The translations under genes and the position numbers were made by a program. A stretch of DNA of 64,000 nucleotides, from assembly GCF_022549225.1 (NCBI RefSeq), contig NZ_JAKZFD010000008.1, forward strand, positions 217,729 through 281,728, given 5' to 3'. The notes below the pieces were generated by a model that was not told the DNA's origin, made no database searches, and saw nothing but the letters and a program-made list of their open reading frames with translations. This document shows positions 8,485 through 17,572 of this stretch, in pieces (position 1 is the stretch's first letter; every line of letters starts with the position of its first letter). This stretch comes from Pelomonas sp. CA6 (GTDB lineage: Bacteria; Pseudomonadota; Gammaproteobacteria; Burkholderiales; Burkholderiaceae_C).

Positions 8485-9279
8485 TCACAGAGGCGCGGGA
8501 GCCGGCGCCGCGCGCGGCGCCGGGGCCGCGCCGGCCGGATAGGCCTCCGGGTCCAGGCGGCGCATCTCGGCCTCGATCCAGGACTCGACCTCGCGCATCA
8601 GCCCGGCCGCGTCGCGCCCGGTGCTGGGGATGGGCCGGCCGATGGAGACGTCGATCGTGCCGGGCCGCAGCAGAAAGCTCTTGCGCGGCCAGCAGCGCGC
8701 CGAACTGACGGCAATGGGCACGACCGGCTGGCCGGTGGCGACCGCGAGCCGGGTGCCCCCGGTCTTGTAGTCGCCCTGGCTGCCGCGCGCGACCCGGGTG
8801 CCCTCGGGGAACATGATCACCCAGTTGCCCTGGCGGGCCAGGCGCTTGCCCTGCGCGGCGACCAGGTTCCAGGCCTCGGAGCGCTTGCGCCGGTCGATGT
8901 GCACCATGTCCAGCCGCGCCATGGCCCAGCCGAAGAAGGGGATGTAGATCAGCTCGCGCTTGAACACATAGGCCAGCGGGTGGCTCATCAGCGTCGGGAA
9001 GGCGAAGGTCTCCCAGGTGCTCTGGTGCTTGGACAGCAGAATCACCGCGGAACGATGGTCCTCGCGCGTGGGCAGGTGCTCCATGCCCTGCACGCGCCAG
9101 TGCACGCCGCAGATCGCGCGCGCGCCCCAGATCGCCAGGCGCAACCAGCCCACGCACATCCAGTACAGCCGCGTCGCGTCGAGGAAGAGCGAGGCCAGCA
9201 CCACGGCCGTGCCCCAGGGAATCACGGTGACGGTAAGAAAGACGACGTAGACGGCGGAACGCAGCGCGGCAAACAACAT
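8485..9279 (-). CDS. plsC: 1-acyl-sn-glycerol-3-phosphate acyltransferase
   Basis: A 264-residue membrane-associated enzyme that converts lysophosphatidic acid to phosphatidic acid. A hydrophobic N-terminus (5-35) precedes the acyltransferase motifs: block I KHQSTWE (H85, with Glu90 instead of the usual Asp), block III FPEGTR, and block IV PVVPIAV. The HX4E variant is, as I recall, common in Burkholderiales. The start codon overlaps the gmhB stop (TGATG), so the pair is translationally coupled. The C-terminus is an Ala/Pro tail. Confidence 0.9.
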   Translation of the reverse strand: MLFAALRSAVYVVFLTVTVIPWGTAVVLASLFLDATRLYWMCVGWLRLAIWGARAICGVHWRVQGMEHLPTREDHRSAVILLSKHQSTWETFAFPTLMSHPLAYVFKRELIYIPFFGWAMARLDMVHIDRRKRSEAWNLVAAQGKRLARQGNWVIMFPEGTRVARGSQGDYKTGGTRLAVATGQPVVPIAVSSARCWPRKSFLLRPGTIDVSIGRPIPSTGRDAAGLMREVESWIEAEMRRLDPEAYPAGAAPAPRAAPAPAPL

Positions 9280-9929
9280 CAGGCCAGGTCTCCGGGACCG
9301 GTATCGGGGGGCAAGGCGGTGCCGCGCGCGTCGGCGCGCGCGCGGCGGTCCAGCTGGATCACATGTTCGGCGAAGGCGGCCAGGTCGGCATGCAGCCGGG
9401 CCCCGGGAACCTGGGCGATGGCGGCCTGCAGCTGCGCCTCGTCCACCGTGCCCAGCCGCTCGCTGCGCAGCAGGTGGGGGATGCAGCCGGCGGCCTGCGC
9501 GGTCTGCAGGTCCTTCACGCTGGCGCCCACCATGTGCACCTGGGCCAGTTCGACACCGAAGCGCTCGCCGATCTGTTCGATCAGCCCGGGCAGCGGCTTG
9601 CGGCAGCTGCAGTTTTCCTCGGGCGCATGGGGGCAGAAGAAGGCGGCGTCCAGGCGCCCGCCCTTCTCGGCCAGCAGCTGGTTCAGGCGCAGGTGCACCG
9701 CGTTCAGGCCGGCCATGTCCAGCAGGCCGCGGCCGATGCCGGGCTGGTTGGTGGCCATCACCGTGTGCCAGCCGGCATGGTTGAGCCGGGCGACGGCCTC
9801 CAGCGCCCCGGGCAGCGGCTCCAGCTCCTCCGGCGACTTCACATGGTCGTCGCGGTAGCGGTTGAGCGTGCCGTCGCGGCCAAGAATGACCAGCTTCATG
9901 CCATGGCTGTGGTCGGAACGCGCGGGCAT
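9279..9929 (-). CDS. gmhB: D-glycero-D-manno-heptose 1,7-bisphosphate 7-phosphatase homologue with altered HAD motif I
   Basis: A 216-residue HAD-family protein. GmhB dephosphorylates heptose bisphosphate for LPS core synthesis in the cytosol. The zinc-loop Cys/His set is present (FFCPHAPEENCSCRKP), as are ATNQPGIGRG and the Lys of motif III. But HAD motif I reads LGRDGT (G17, D19): the first Asp, which forms the phospho-enzyme, is Gly. The later VGDS motif is VGAS. The codon is GGC where GAC would be Asp. The start at 9929 is preferred, with GAGG 11 bases upstream overlapping the glyS stop; ATG 9899 is an alternative. Activity is therefore uncertain. Confidence 0.85.
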   Translation of the reverse strand: MPARSDHSHGMKLVILGRDGTLNRYRDDHVKSPEELEPLPGALEAVARLNHAGWHTVMATNQPGIGRGLLDMAGLNAVHLRLNQLLAEKGGRLDAAFFCPHAPEENCSCRKPLPGLIEQIGERFGVELAQVHMVGASVKDLQTAQAAGCIPHLLRSERLGTVDEAQLQAAIAQVPGARLHADLAAFAEHVIQLDRRARADARGTALPPDTGPGDLA

Positions 9930-9942
9930 GGCGTCAGCGACC

Positions 9943-12084
9943 TCAGGCGGCCAGGCGGGCCAGGTCGGCGACGCGGTTCATCGCCGCATGCAACCGGTTC
10001 AGCAGCGCCTGGCGGTTGGCGCGCAGCGCGGCGTCGTCGGCATTGACCATCACGCCATCGAAGAAGGCGTCGACCGGCGCCTTCAGCTGCGCCAGCGCCT
10101 TCAGCGAGCCGGCGTAGTCGTGTTGCTCGAACAGCGCATCGGCCTGTGGCTGCACCTGCTCGATCGCGGCGGCCAGCGCCTGCTCGGCCGGCTCCTTCAG
10201 CAGCGCGGCGTCAATGGCGGTGGGCAGCGTGCCCTCGATCTTCTTCAGGATGTTGGCCACACGCTTGTTCGCCGCGGCCAGCGACGCGGCCTCGGGCAGC
10301 GCGGCGAAGGAGCGCACGGCCTCCAGCCGGCGCGGCACATCGCCCAGGCGCACCGGGTTCAGGCCCAGCACCGCGTCGACCTCCTGCGCGCTGTAGCCCT
10401 GGTCGCGCAGGCTGACCGCCAGGCGGTCGGCGAAGAAGGTGAGCAGGGCCTCGCCCGGATCCGTGATCAGCTCGCCGAAAGCCGGCAGCGCGGCCTGGAT
10501 CAGCGCCGGCAGGTCCAGCGGCAGGTTCTTTTCGACCAGGATGCGGATCACACCCAGCGCATGGCGGCGCAGCGCGAAGGGGTCCTTGTCGCCGGTGGGC
10601 AGCTGGCCGATGCCGAACAGGCCGACCAGGGTCTCCAGCTTGTCGGCCAGCGCGACCACGGTGCCGGTGTGGTTGCGCGGCAGCGCGTCGCCGGCGAAGC
10701 GGGGCTTGTAGTGGTCCTCGATGGCGATCGCGACGCCGTCGCGCAGGCCCTCATGGCGGGCGTAATAAGCGCCCATGATGCCTTGCAGCTCGGGGAATTC
10801 GCCCACCATGTCGGTCAGCAGGTCGGCCTTGGCCAGCAGCGCGGCCTGCTGCACCTTGCTGTCCAGCACCTCGAACTCGTCCTTGGCGTCCACCGTGTAG
10901 GGCACGGTGGCCATGCGCAGCAGATTGACGATGGCATGGGCGATGGCGCGCACGCGCTCGGTGCGCTCGCCCTGGGTGCCCAGCTTGCCGTGGTAGACCA
11001 CCTTGGCAAGACCTGGCACGCGCTCGGCCAGGGTCTTCTTGCGGTCCTGGTCGAAGAAGAACTTGGCGTCGGCCAGGCGCGGGCGCACAACGCGCTCGTT
11101 GCCCTGGATCACCGCGCTGGCATCGGCCGGGCGGATGTTGCTGACCACCAGGAAGCGGTGCGTCAGCTTGCCCTGCGCGTCCAGCAGCGGGAAGTACTTC
11201 TGGTTGGCCTTCATCGTCAGGATCAGGCACTCCTGCGGCACGGCCAGGAACTCGGGCTCGAACTGGCAGCTCAGCACCTGGGGCTGCTCGACCAGCGCGG
11301 TCACCTCGTCCAGCAGCTCCGGTGCGTCGATGGGCTGCAGCCCCAGCGGCGCGGCCGCGGCCTGCAGCTGACGCTGGATCTCGGCGCGGCGCTCGTCGAA
11401 GGACGCGATCACCGCGCCCTGCTCGCGCAGCTGCGTCGCATAGGCGTCGGCATCGGTCAGCTCAATGGTCGCGGACCTGGCCTCGAAGCGATGGCCCAGC
11501 GTCGTGCGGCCGGCCTCCAGGCCCAGCGCGGTCACCGGCACCACGTCGGCGCCATGCAGCGCGACCAGGCGGTGCGCGGGGCGGACGAACTTCACGTCGG
11601 TCCAGCCGTCGGCCAGCTGGTAGCTCATCACCTTGGGAATGGGCAGCTTGGCCAGGGTCTCGTCCAAGGCCTTTTGCAGGCCTTGCGCCAGCGTCGCGCC
11701 GGGGACCACGGAGTCCAGGAACAGCGCCTCGGCCTTGCCATCCATCGCGCGCTTGAGCTGCGCCACGGCGGAGGCGTCGGCGCCCACCGCGGCCAGCTTC
11801 TTCAGCAGCGCGGGCGTGGGCTGGCCGGCGGCGTCCAGCGCCACGGCCACCGGCATCAGCTTCTGCTGCAGCGCGCGGTCGGCCGCCTTGGCCGCCACGG
11901 CGCTGAGGTGCACCGCCAGGCGGCGCGGCGACGCAAAAGGCGTGACCACGGCATCGGCGGGGGCCAGGCCTTGCGCCTTCAGGCTGTCGGCCAGCACCGC
12001 GGCGAAGGACTCGCCCAGCTTCTTGAGCGCCTTGGGCGGCAGCTCTTCGACGAACAGTTCAACCAGCAGGTTCTTGGCACTCAT
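9943..12084 (-). CDS. glyS: Glycine--tRNA ligase beta subunit
   Basis: A 713-residue subunit of the alpha2-beta2 bacterial GlyRS, of normal family length. The start [16 protein letters not shown] is the classic GlyS N-terminus. The HD-like and tRNA-body domains follow ([42 protein letters not shown]), then the C-terminal anticodon-binding region ([18 protein letters not shown]). The ATG overlaps the glyQ stop by four bases (ATGA), so alpha and beta are coupled. The next gene, gmhB, starts 13 bases after the stop. Confidence 0.97.
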   Translation of the reverse strand: MSAKNLLVELFVEELPPKALKKLGESFAAVLADSLKAQGLAPADAVVTPFASPRRLAVHLSAVAAKAADRALQQKLMPVAVALDAAGQPTPALLKKLAAVGADASAVAQLKRAMDGKAEALFLDSVVPGATLAQGLQKALDETLAKLPIPKVMSYQLADGWTDVKFVRPAHRLVALHGADVVPVTALGLEAGRTTLGHRFEARSATIELTDADAYATQLREQGAVIASFDERRAEIQRQLQAAAAPLGLQPIDAPELLDEVTALVEQPQVLSCQFEPEFLAVPQECLILTMKANQKYFPLLDAQGKLTHRFLVVSNIRPADASAVIQGNERVVRPRLADAKFFFDQDRKKTLAERVPGLAKVVYHGKLGTQGERTERVRAIAHAIVNLLRMATVPYTVDAKDEFEVLDSKVQQAALLAKADLLTDMVGEFPELQGIMGAYYARHEGLRDGVAIAIEDHYKPRFAGDALPRNHTGTVVALADKLETLVGLFGIGQLPTGDKDPFALRRHALGVIRILVEKNLPLDLPALIQAALPAFGELITDPGEALLTFFADRLAVSLRDQGYSAQEVDAVLGLNPVRLGDVPRRLEAVRSFAALPEAASLAAANKRVANILKKIEGTLPTAIDAALLKEPAEQALAAAIEQVQPQADALFEQHDYAGSLKALAQLKAPVDAFFDGVMVNADDAALRANRQALLNRLHAAMNRVADLARLAA

Positions 12085-13043
12085 GCTTGGGCCGCCTTCT
12101 TCTTTTCGTTGTCCTTCTCGATGCGGGCGAGCACCTCGTCCGCCCAGGCCTTGGGCGCCATCGGGAAGCCCAGGCGCGCCCGGCTGTCCACATAGCCTTG
12201 CGCCACCGCGCGCGCCAGGTTGCGGATGCGGCCGATATAGGCGGCGCGCTCGGTCACGCTGATCGCGCCACGCGCGTCCAGCAGGTTGAAGGTGTGCGCG
12301 GCTTTGAGCAGCTGCTCGTAGGCGGGCAGCGCCAGCTGCTGCTCCATCAGGTGCTTGGACTGTTTCTCATGCGCGGAGAAGGCGCCGAGCAGGAATTCCA
12401 CGTCGCTGTGCTCGAAGTTGTAGGTCGATTGTTCGACCTCGTTCTGGTGGAACACATCGCCATAGGTGATGTCGGGCGCGCCGTTGCGGCCCTCGACATA
12501 GACCAGGTCGTACACCGATTCTTTGCCCTGCAGATACATCGCCAGGCGTTCCAGGCCATAGGTGATCTCGCCGGTGATGGGCTTGCAGTCGATGCCGCCG
12601 ACCTGCTGGAAGTAGGTGAACTGGGTCACTTCCATGCCATTGAGCCAGACCTCCCAGCCCAGACCCCAGCAGCCCAGCGTGGGGTTCTCCCAGTCGTCCT
12701 CGACGAAGCGCACGTCGTTCTTCTTCAGGTCGAAGCCCAGCGCCTCCAGCGAGCCCAGGTAGAGCTCCAGGATGTTGGCCGGCGCGGGCTTGAGCACCAC
12801 CTGGAATTGGTAGTAGTGCTGCAGTCGGTTGGGGTTCTCGCCGTAGCGGCCGTCCTTGGGGCGGCGGCTGGGCTGGACATAGGCGGCATTCCAGGGCTCG
12901 GGACCCAGGGCGCGCAGGAAGGTGGCGGTATGGCTGGTGCCGGCACCGACCTCCATGTCATAGGGCTGCAGCAGGGCGCAGCCTTGCTTGGACCAGTATT
13001 CCTGCAGGCGAAGAATCAGTTGCTGGAAGCTCAGCATGGGCAT
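12081..13043 (-). CDS. glyQ: Glycine--tRNA ligase alpha subunit
   Basis: A 320-residue class II aminoacyl-tRNA synthetase catalytic subunit that charges tRNA-Gly together with GlyS. Typical sequences include [50 protein letters not shown] and [20 protein letters not shown] chose ATG 13043 (MPMLSF) because GAGG lies 10 bases before it; ATG 13037 would be too far from that site. An upstream in-frame extension exists but has no family similarity. The gene is 58 bp downstream of lnt. Confidence 0.97.
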   Translation of the reverse strand: MPMLSFQQLILRLQEYWSKQGCALLQPYDMEVGAGTSHTATFLRALGPEPWNAAYVQPSRRPKDGRYGENPNRLQHYYQFQVVLKPAPANILELYLGSLEALGFDLKKNDVRFVEDDWENPTLGCWGLGWEVWLNGMEVTQFTYFQQVGGIDCKPITGEITYGLERLAMYLQGKESVYDLVYVEGRNGAPDITYGDVFHQNEVEQSTYNFEHSDVEFLLGAFSAHEKQSKHLMEQQLALPAYEQLLKAAHTFNLLDARGAISVTERAAYIGRIRNLARAVAQGYVDSRARLGFPMAPKAWADEVLARIEKDNEKKKAAQA

Positions 13044-13101
13044 CAGGCGTTGGCCTCGGACATTGAGGAAGCGCCCGATTCTACGGGCCGCCCGCCCACC
13101 C

Positions 13102-14673
13102 TCAGCCCTGGAAGGGCCCCCTCTTGCGGGCTTGCAACAGCCCGCACGCCAGCCCCAGCAGCGCCAGGCCCCACAGCGGCCACAGCTGCAGGCGCGACAG
13201 CCAGCGCGCATAAGGCGTCTCGCCGCGCCGGCCGCGCACCTCGACCTCCAGCACGCCTTGCTGCTCGACCGGCAGCCGGGCCAGCACCTGGCCACGGTGA
13301 TCCACCAGCGCGGTCGCGCCGGTGTTGGTGGAGCGCACCACCGGGCGCTGGAACTCCAGCGCGCGCATCTGCGAGAACTGCAGATGCTGGTCCTGCACCA
13401 TGCGCGGGCCGAACCAGGCCAGGTTGCTGGCGTTGACGAAGACGGTGGCGGCCGCCTCGCCCTGGTCCAGCGCGCTGGCGACCACGTCCTCGCCGAACAG
13501 GTCCTCATAGCAGATCAGCGGCCGCAGCCGCTGGCCGCCCAGCGCCAGCGCGCGCTGGTGCTGGCCGCGGGCCTGGTCGTCCATCGGGATGCGCATCATG
13601 CGCACGAACCAGCCGAAGCCCGGCGGGATGAACTCACCAAAGGGCAGCAGGTGGCGCTTGCCATAGACATAGGGCGTTTGCGCGCCCAGCGCCACCATGG
13701 AGTTGACATAGCCCTGCTGCTCATCGCCGACGAAGCTGCCCAGCAGCAGCGGCCGTTGCGCCGCCGCGCGCTGCAGTCGTTCGAGGTAGTCCGTATCGAG
13801 GTAGGCCAGCGGGATGGGCACCACCGATTCCGGCGTGATCACCAGCTCGCCGCGCGCGGATTCGATCTGCCGCGCCAGCAGGTCCAGGTTGCGGTCCCAC
13901 AGCGCGCGGTCGAACTTCTGCCCTTGCGGCACATTGGGCTGGACCAGCGAGACGCGCAGCCCGCCGGCGTCCTCGCTGAAGTCCTGCGGCAGCAGCCACA
14001 GCGCCAGGGCCAGCGCCCCCAGCAGCGCGGCGAGGCCGGCCGGCGGAGGCACCGCGGCCCGCGCGGCGCGGCGGCGCGGCTCGCGCCCCCCGACGAGCGC
14101 CCAGGCCAGCGCCGCCGCCAGCAGCGCGGCGACGAAGGCGATGCCGTACACCCCCACCCAGGGCGCCAGCCGCGCCAGCGGGCCGGCCGCATGGGCATAG
14201 CCGCTGGACAGCCATGGGAAACCGGAGAAGAGCTGGGCACGCAGCAGTTCCGCGCCCAGCCAGGCGGCGGCCAGCTGCGGCACCCGCCAGCCGCCCCGCG
14301 CCGGCCGGAGCGCCGCCAGCCCCAGCGCCAGCGCGTAGTACAGCGACAGAAACGCCGCCAGCAGCCCCACGGCCAGCGCCGCCAGCGGCGCCGGGATATG
14401 GCCGAAGTCGTGCATGCTGATGTACAGCCACCACAGCCCCGAGGCCAGCCAGCCCAGGCCGAAGGCAAAGCCGCGCCCGGCCGCCGCGCGCACCGGCGCG
14501 CGCCAGACGGCCGCGAACAACCAGGCCAGCGCCAGCGGCTGCAGCCACCAGGCCGGGCTTGGAGAAAAGGACGCGGTGTGCAGGACGCCGGCCAGCAGCA
14601 AGGCCCAGGGCGAGGCCAGCCAGCGCGGCAGGCCCGGCTCAGGGCCGGCGCCCAGGGAGAGAGCGCCGCGCAT
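13102..14673 (-). CDS. lnt: Apolipoprotein N-acyltransferase
   Basis: A 523-residue inner-membrane enzyme that adds the third acyl chain to lipoproteins. About seven hydrophobic segments (20-230) precede a nitrilase-like domain with the triad E282 (VITPESVVP), K339 ([11 protein letters not shown]) and C388 (ICYEDLFGE). The C-terminus has a last membrane span ([16 protein letters not shown]). The ATG overlaps the corC stop (TGATG). The corC-lnt pairing is conserved in proteobacteria. Confidence 0.95.
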   Translation of the reverse strand: MRGALSLGAGPEPGLPRWLASPWALLLAGVLHTASFSPSPAWWLQPLALAWLFAAVWRAPVRAAAGRGFAFGLGWLASGLWWLYISMHDFGHIPAPLAALAVGLLAAFLSLYYALALGLAALRPARGGWRVPQLAAAWLGAELLRAQLFSGFPWLSSGYAHAAGPLARLAPWVGVYGIAFVAALLAAALAWALVGGREPRRRAARAAVPPPAGLAALLGALALALWLLPQDFSEDAGGLRVSLVQPNVPQGQKFDRALWDRNLDLLARQIESARGELVITPESVVPIPLAYLDTDYLERLQRAAAQRPLLLGSFVGDEQQGYVNSMVALGAQTPYVYGKRHLLPFGEFIPPGFGWFVRMMRIPMDDQARGQHQRALALGGQRLRPLICYEDLFGEDVVASALDQGEAAATVFVNASNLAWFGPRMVQDQHLQFSQMRALEFQRPVVRSTNTGATALVDHRGQVLARLPVEQQGVLEVEVRGRRGETPYARWLSRLQLWPLWGLALLGLACGLLQARKRGPFQG

Positions 14674-15572
14674 CAGGCGCTGGCGTCGCCGTCGTGGTCG
14701 GCGTGCTCGTCGGCCGGCTCGCGCGTGACCTTGAACCAGCGCACCGCGCCGCCTCGGGTCAGCATCACGGCAAAGCGCAGGCCGGCCAGCGAGACGCTCT
14801 CGCCGCGGCGCGGCACGCGGCCGTGCTCCTGCGCGACCAGGCCGCCTATGGTGTCGAACTCGTCCTGGGGCAGCGCCAGCCCGAAGGCCTGGTTGACCGC
14901 CGCGATGGCCGCGTCGCCGGCGACGCGATGGCTGCCGTCGGCCAGCGTATAGATGCCGGCATCGCCCTCGCCGTTGTCGAATTCGTCCTCGATCTCGCCG
15001 ACGATTTCCTCCAGCACATCCTCGATGGTTAGCAGCCCGGCGGTATTGCCGAACTCGTCGATCACGATCGCGAGGTGGTTGCGGTTGGAGCGGAAATCGC
15101 GCAGCAGGTCGTTCAGGCCCTTGCTCTCGGGCACGAAAACTGCCGGGCGCAGCAACGTGCGCAGGTTCAGGCCCGGCGCGCGCTGCAGCTTGAGCAGGTC
15201 CTTGGCGAGCAGGATGCCGATGATGTTGTCGCGTTCGCCGTCGTAGACGGGGAAGCGCGAATGCGCGGTGGAGATCACGGTGGCCAGCAGGTCCTCGTAG
15301 CTGGCGTTGATGTCCAGCAGGTCCATGCGTGGCGCGGCCACCATCACGTCGCCGGCGCTGAGTTCGGCCATGCGCAGCACGCCTTCCAGCATCTGGCGCG
15401 ACTCGGGCGCGATCAGTTCGCGCTCCTCCGCTTCAGCCAGGGTGGCGATCAGCTCACTGGTGGAATCCGGCCCCGGATGCAGGAATTCAAGGACGCGGTC
15501 CAGAAGACCACGGGTTTCGGGGCTGCGCCCGCCCGGTTTGGCGGGCGGCCGACTAGGCTGAGGTTCGGACAC
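14673..15572 (-). CDS. corC: CorC/HlyC-type CBS-domain protein (magnesium/cobalt efflux-associated, YbeX-like)
   Basis: A 299-residue soluble protein with paired CBS domains (about 65-185: ISTAHSRFPVYDGERDNIIG, AIVIDEFGNTAGLLTIEDVL) and a C-terminal CorC/HlyC domain (TIGGLVAQEHGRVPRRGE). Unlike membrane CNNM/CorC proteins it lacks the DUF21 transmembrane part, matching YbeX. YbeX-type proteins are linked to Mg2+ homeostasis and ribosome biogenesis; the exact reaction is unknown. It heads the minus-strand run through lnt and is divergent from the CobW gene across 117 bp, which holds a perfect TTGACA (15613-15618) with no convincing -10. Confidence 0.92.
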   Translation of the reverse strand: MSEPQPSRPPAKPGGRSPETRGLLDRVLEFLHPGPDSTSELIATLAEAEERELIAPESRQMLEGVLRMAELSAGDVMVAAPRMDLLDINASYEDLLATVISTAHSRFPVYDGERDNIIGILLAKDLLKLQRAPGLNLRTLLRPAVFVPESKGLNDLLRDFRSNRNHLAIVIDEFGNTAGLLTIEDVLEEIVGEIEDEFDNGEGDAGIYTLADGSHRVAGDAAIAAVNQAFGLALPQDEFDTIGGLVAQEHGRVPRRGESVSLAGLRFAVMLTRGGAVRWFKVTREPADEHADHDGDASA

Positions 15573-15689
15573 AGCAATCGTGCCATCGTTGAGAAGCTAC
15601 CAGAATAACCGATTGACATTGCCGGGCGCTTGAAAGACAGTCAGCCGCCCTCATCTACTGGGGCTCTTCGCTAGCTTCGTCGTACCGCC

Positions 15690-16736
15690 ATGAATCAAGG
15701 CCTCATCCCCGCCACCATCCTGACCGGCTTCCTCGGTTCGGGCAAAACCACCCTGCTCAAACGCGTGCTGACCGAGGCGCACGGCCAGAAGATCGCCGTG
15801 ATCGAGAACGAGTTCGGCGAGGAGAACATCGACAACGACATCCTGGTCAGCGACACCCAGGAACAGATCATCCAGCTCTCCAACGGCTGCGTCTGCTGCA
15901 CCATCCGCGAGGACCTGCGCACCACGCTGGCCGAACTGGCGGCCAAGAAGCGCAAGGGCGAACTGGACTTCGAGCGCGTGGTCATCGAGACCACCGGCCT
16001 GGCCGACCCCGGCCCGGTGGCGCAGACCTTTTTCATGGACGACGAGGTCGCCGAGACCTATCTGCTGGACTCCATCCTGACCCTGGTCGACGCCAAGCAC
16101 GCCGACGAACAGCTGGACAGCCGCCAGGAGGCGCGCCGCCAGGTGGGCTTCGCGGACCAGATCTTCATCAGCAAGACCGATCTGGTGGATGCCGCGGCGG
16201 TCGACGCGCTGAGCCACCGCCTCAAGCACATGAACCCGCGCGCGCCGCAGCAGCGCGTCCACTTCGGCGAGGTGGAGATCGCGCGCGTGTTCGACCTGCG
16301 TGGCTTCAACCTCAACGCCAAGCTGGAGATCGACCCCGAGTTCCTGAACGCGGACCCGCACGAGCACCACGACCATGGGCACGACCATGACCACGAGCAC
16401 GGCGAGCACTGCGACCATCCGCACCACCATCACCACGATGACGACGTGAAGTCCTTCGTGTTCCGCTCGGACAAGCCCTTCAACCCGGCCAAGCTGGAGG
16501 ACTTCCTGGGCGCCATCGTGCAGGTCTACGGGCCCAAGATGCTGCGCTACAAGGGCGTGCTGTTCATGAAGGGCACCGACAAGAAGGTGATCTTCCAGGG
16601 CGTGCACCAGCTGATGGGATCCGACCTGGGGCCGAAATGGATGCCCGGCGAGAAGAAACAGAGCAAGATGGTGTTCATCGGCATCGACCTGCCCAAGGAC
16701 ATCTTGTTGCAGGGGCTGGAAGGCTGTCTGGCTTAG
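15690..16736 (+). CDS. CobW/COG0523-family GTPase metallochaperone with His-rich loop
   Basis: A 348-residue protein. The P-loop is GFLGSGKT (13-20), followed by the metal-binding CVCC (67-70) in NGCVCCTIRED, and a CobW C-terminal domain (about 250-345). A His/Asp-rich stretch near 222-251 separates the domains, with over a dozen His. COG0523 proteins insert or deliver metals, mainly zinc (ZNG1/YeiR) or cobalt. The CxCC and His loop fit zinc, but no Zur box or cobalamin gene is nearby to decide. It lies upstream of dksA, a common neighbour in this order. Confidence 0.92.
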   Translation: MNQGLIPATILTGFLGSGKTTLLKRVLTEAHGQKIAVIENEFGEENIDNDILVSDTQEQIIQLSNGCVCCTIREDLRTTLAELAAKKRKGELDFERVVIETTGLADPGPVAQTFFMDDEVAETYLLDSILTLVDAKHADEQLDSRQEARRQVGFADQIFISKTDLVDAAAVDALSHRLKHMNPRAPQQRVHFGEVEIARVFDLRGFNLNAKLEIDPEFLNADPHEHHDHGHDHDHEHGEHCDHPHHHHHDDDVKSFVFRSDKPFNPAKLEDFLGAIVQVYGPKMLRYKGVLFMKGTDKKVIFQGVHQLMGSDLGPKWMPGEKKQSKMVFIGIDLPKDILLQGLEGCLA

Positions 16737-16748
16737 TGCCAAACTCGT

Positions 16749-16779
16749 CAGCTTGCTGAAGTGGCAAGCTGGCTACAAT
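16749..16779 (+). promoter_or_regulatory. Putative dksA promoter overlapped by an 8-bp inverted repeat
   Basis: TACAAT (16774-16779) is a good -10; TTGCTG (16753-16758) is a possible -35 at a short 15-bp spacing. A perfect inverted repeat CAGCTTGC / GCAAGCTG with a 7-bp gap (16749-16771) covers the -35 and most of the spacer, so it could be an operator. It could also be a hairpin at the end of the CobW transcript, though no U-tract follows. The leader down to the dksA ATG also contains a tiny frame (MSDAAKQV, 16829-16855) with no clear ribosome site. Confidence 0.4.
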
Positions 16780-16872
16780 CCGCCGCGCCCGCCAGTCCGG
16801 GGTACGTCCCGGGACCCAAGGCGCCGCGATGTCCGACGCTGCGAAGCAGGTATAAAGCCGCTAGGAGAGCGA

Positions 16873-17523
16873 ATGAGCAAGACCACGGCCACCAAGACGG
16901 CCCCCGCTGCCAGCGAGGCGGCCGGCAAGCCTTCTTCGCGCAACCGGAGCGCGGCAGGCACGTCGGCTGCCGAGCCGGCCGACGCCGCCCATCCCCGGAC
17001 CGACACCGCCCGCAGCGCCACGCGCTCCGCCACCACCAACGAGACAGAAACGCCCCGCACTGCCGTGAAGACCGATCCCAAACTCGCCAATGCCTGGAAG
17101 ACCAAACCCGGAAAGGACCTGACCGATGCCGAGGTGATGGCCATGCCCGACAGCGAGTACATGAATGACAAGCAAGTCGAGTTCTTCCGCACCAAGCTGA
17201 ACCAGCTCAAGGAAGACCTGCTCTCCAACGCGGGCGAGACCACCGAGCATCTGCGCGAGGACACCTCCATCGTCCCCGATCCCGCCGACCGCGCGACCAT
17301 CGAGGAAGAGCATGCGCTGGAGCTGCGCACCCGCGACCGCGAACGCAAGCTGCTGAAGAAGATCATGCAGTCGCTGGCACGCCTGGATTCGGGCGAGTAC
17401 GGCTACTGCGACGAGACCGGCGAGCCGATCGGCCTCGGCCGTCTGATCGCCCGGCCGACCGCGACGCTGTCGCTGGAAGCCCAGCAGCGCCGCGAGCTCA
17501 AGCAGAAGATGTTCGGCGACTGA
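16873..17523 (+). CDS. dksA: DksA-type RNA polymerase-binding transcription factor, zinc-finger cysteines lost
   Basis: A 216-residue protein. DksA binds the RNA polymerase secondary channel and works with ppGpp in the stringent response. The coiled-coil tip acids are intact (PDPADRA). The C-terminal finger reads YGYCDETGEPIGLGRL...ATLSLEA, keeping one of four Cys; the others are Thr, Ser and Ala, as in redox-insensitive DksA types of alpha- and beta-proteobacteria. A Thr/Ala-rich extension of about 70 residues precedes the core. The start is fixed by AGGAG seven bases before ATG 16873; the frame is open further upstream, but that part has no ribosome site. Confidence 0.93.
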   Translation: MSKTTATKTAPAASEAAGKPSSRNRSAAGTSAAEPADAAHPRTDTARSATRSATTNETETPRTAVKTDPKLANAWKTKPGKDLTDAEVMAMPDSEYMNDKQVEFFRTKLNQLKEDLLSNAGETTEHLREDTSIVPDPADRATIEEEHALELRTRDRERKLLKKIMQSLARLDSGEYGYCDETGEPIGLGRLIARPTATLSLEAQQRRELKQKMFGD

Positions 17524-17572
17524 GCGGTTTGACCGACCGCTCTCCCCGCAAGCCCAGAAGGCCACAGCGCGC

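Noticed and set aside
15573..15689. Zur or other metal-responsive box before the CobW gene
   Set aside because: No GTTATnTTATAAC-like dyad is present; only an isolated TTGACA with no matching -10.
16360..16440. Tandem repeat in the CobW gene
   Set aside because: The CAC/GAC-rich stretch is simply the coding of a His/Asp-rich metal-binding loop, common in this family.
16829..16855. Eight-codon frame (MSDAAKQV) in the dksA leader as an attenuator peptide
   Set aside because: No ribosome site and no run of regulatory codons; noted only within the dksA promoter entry.
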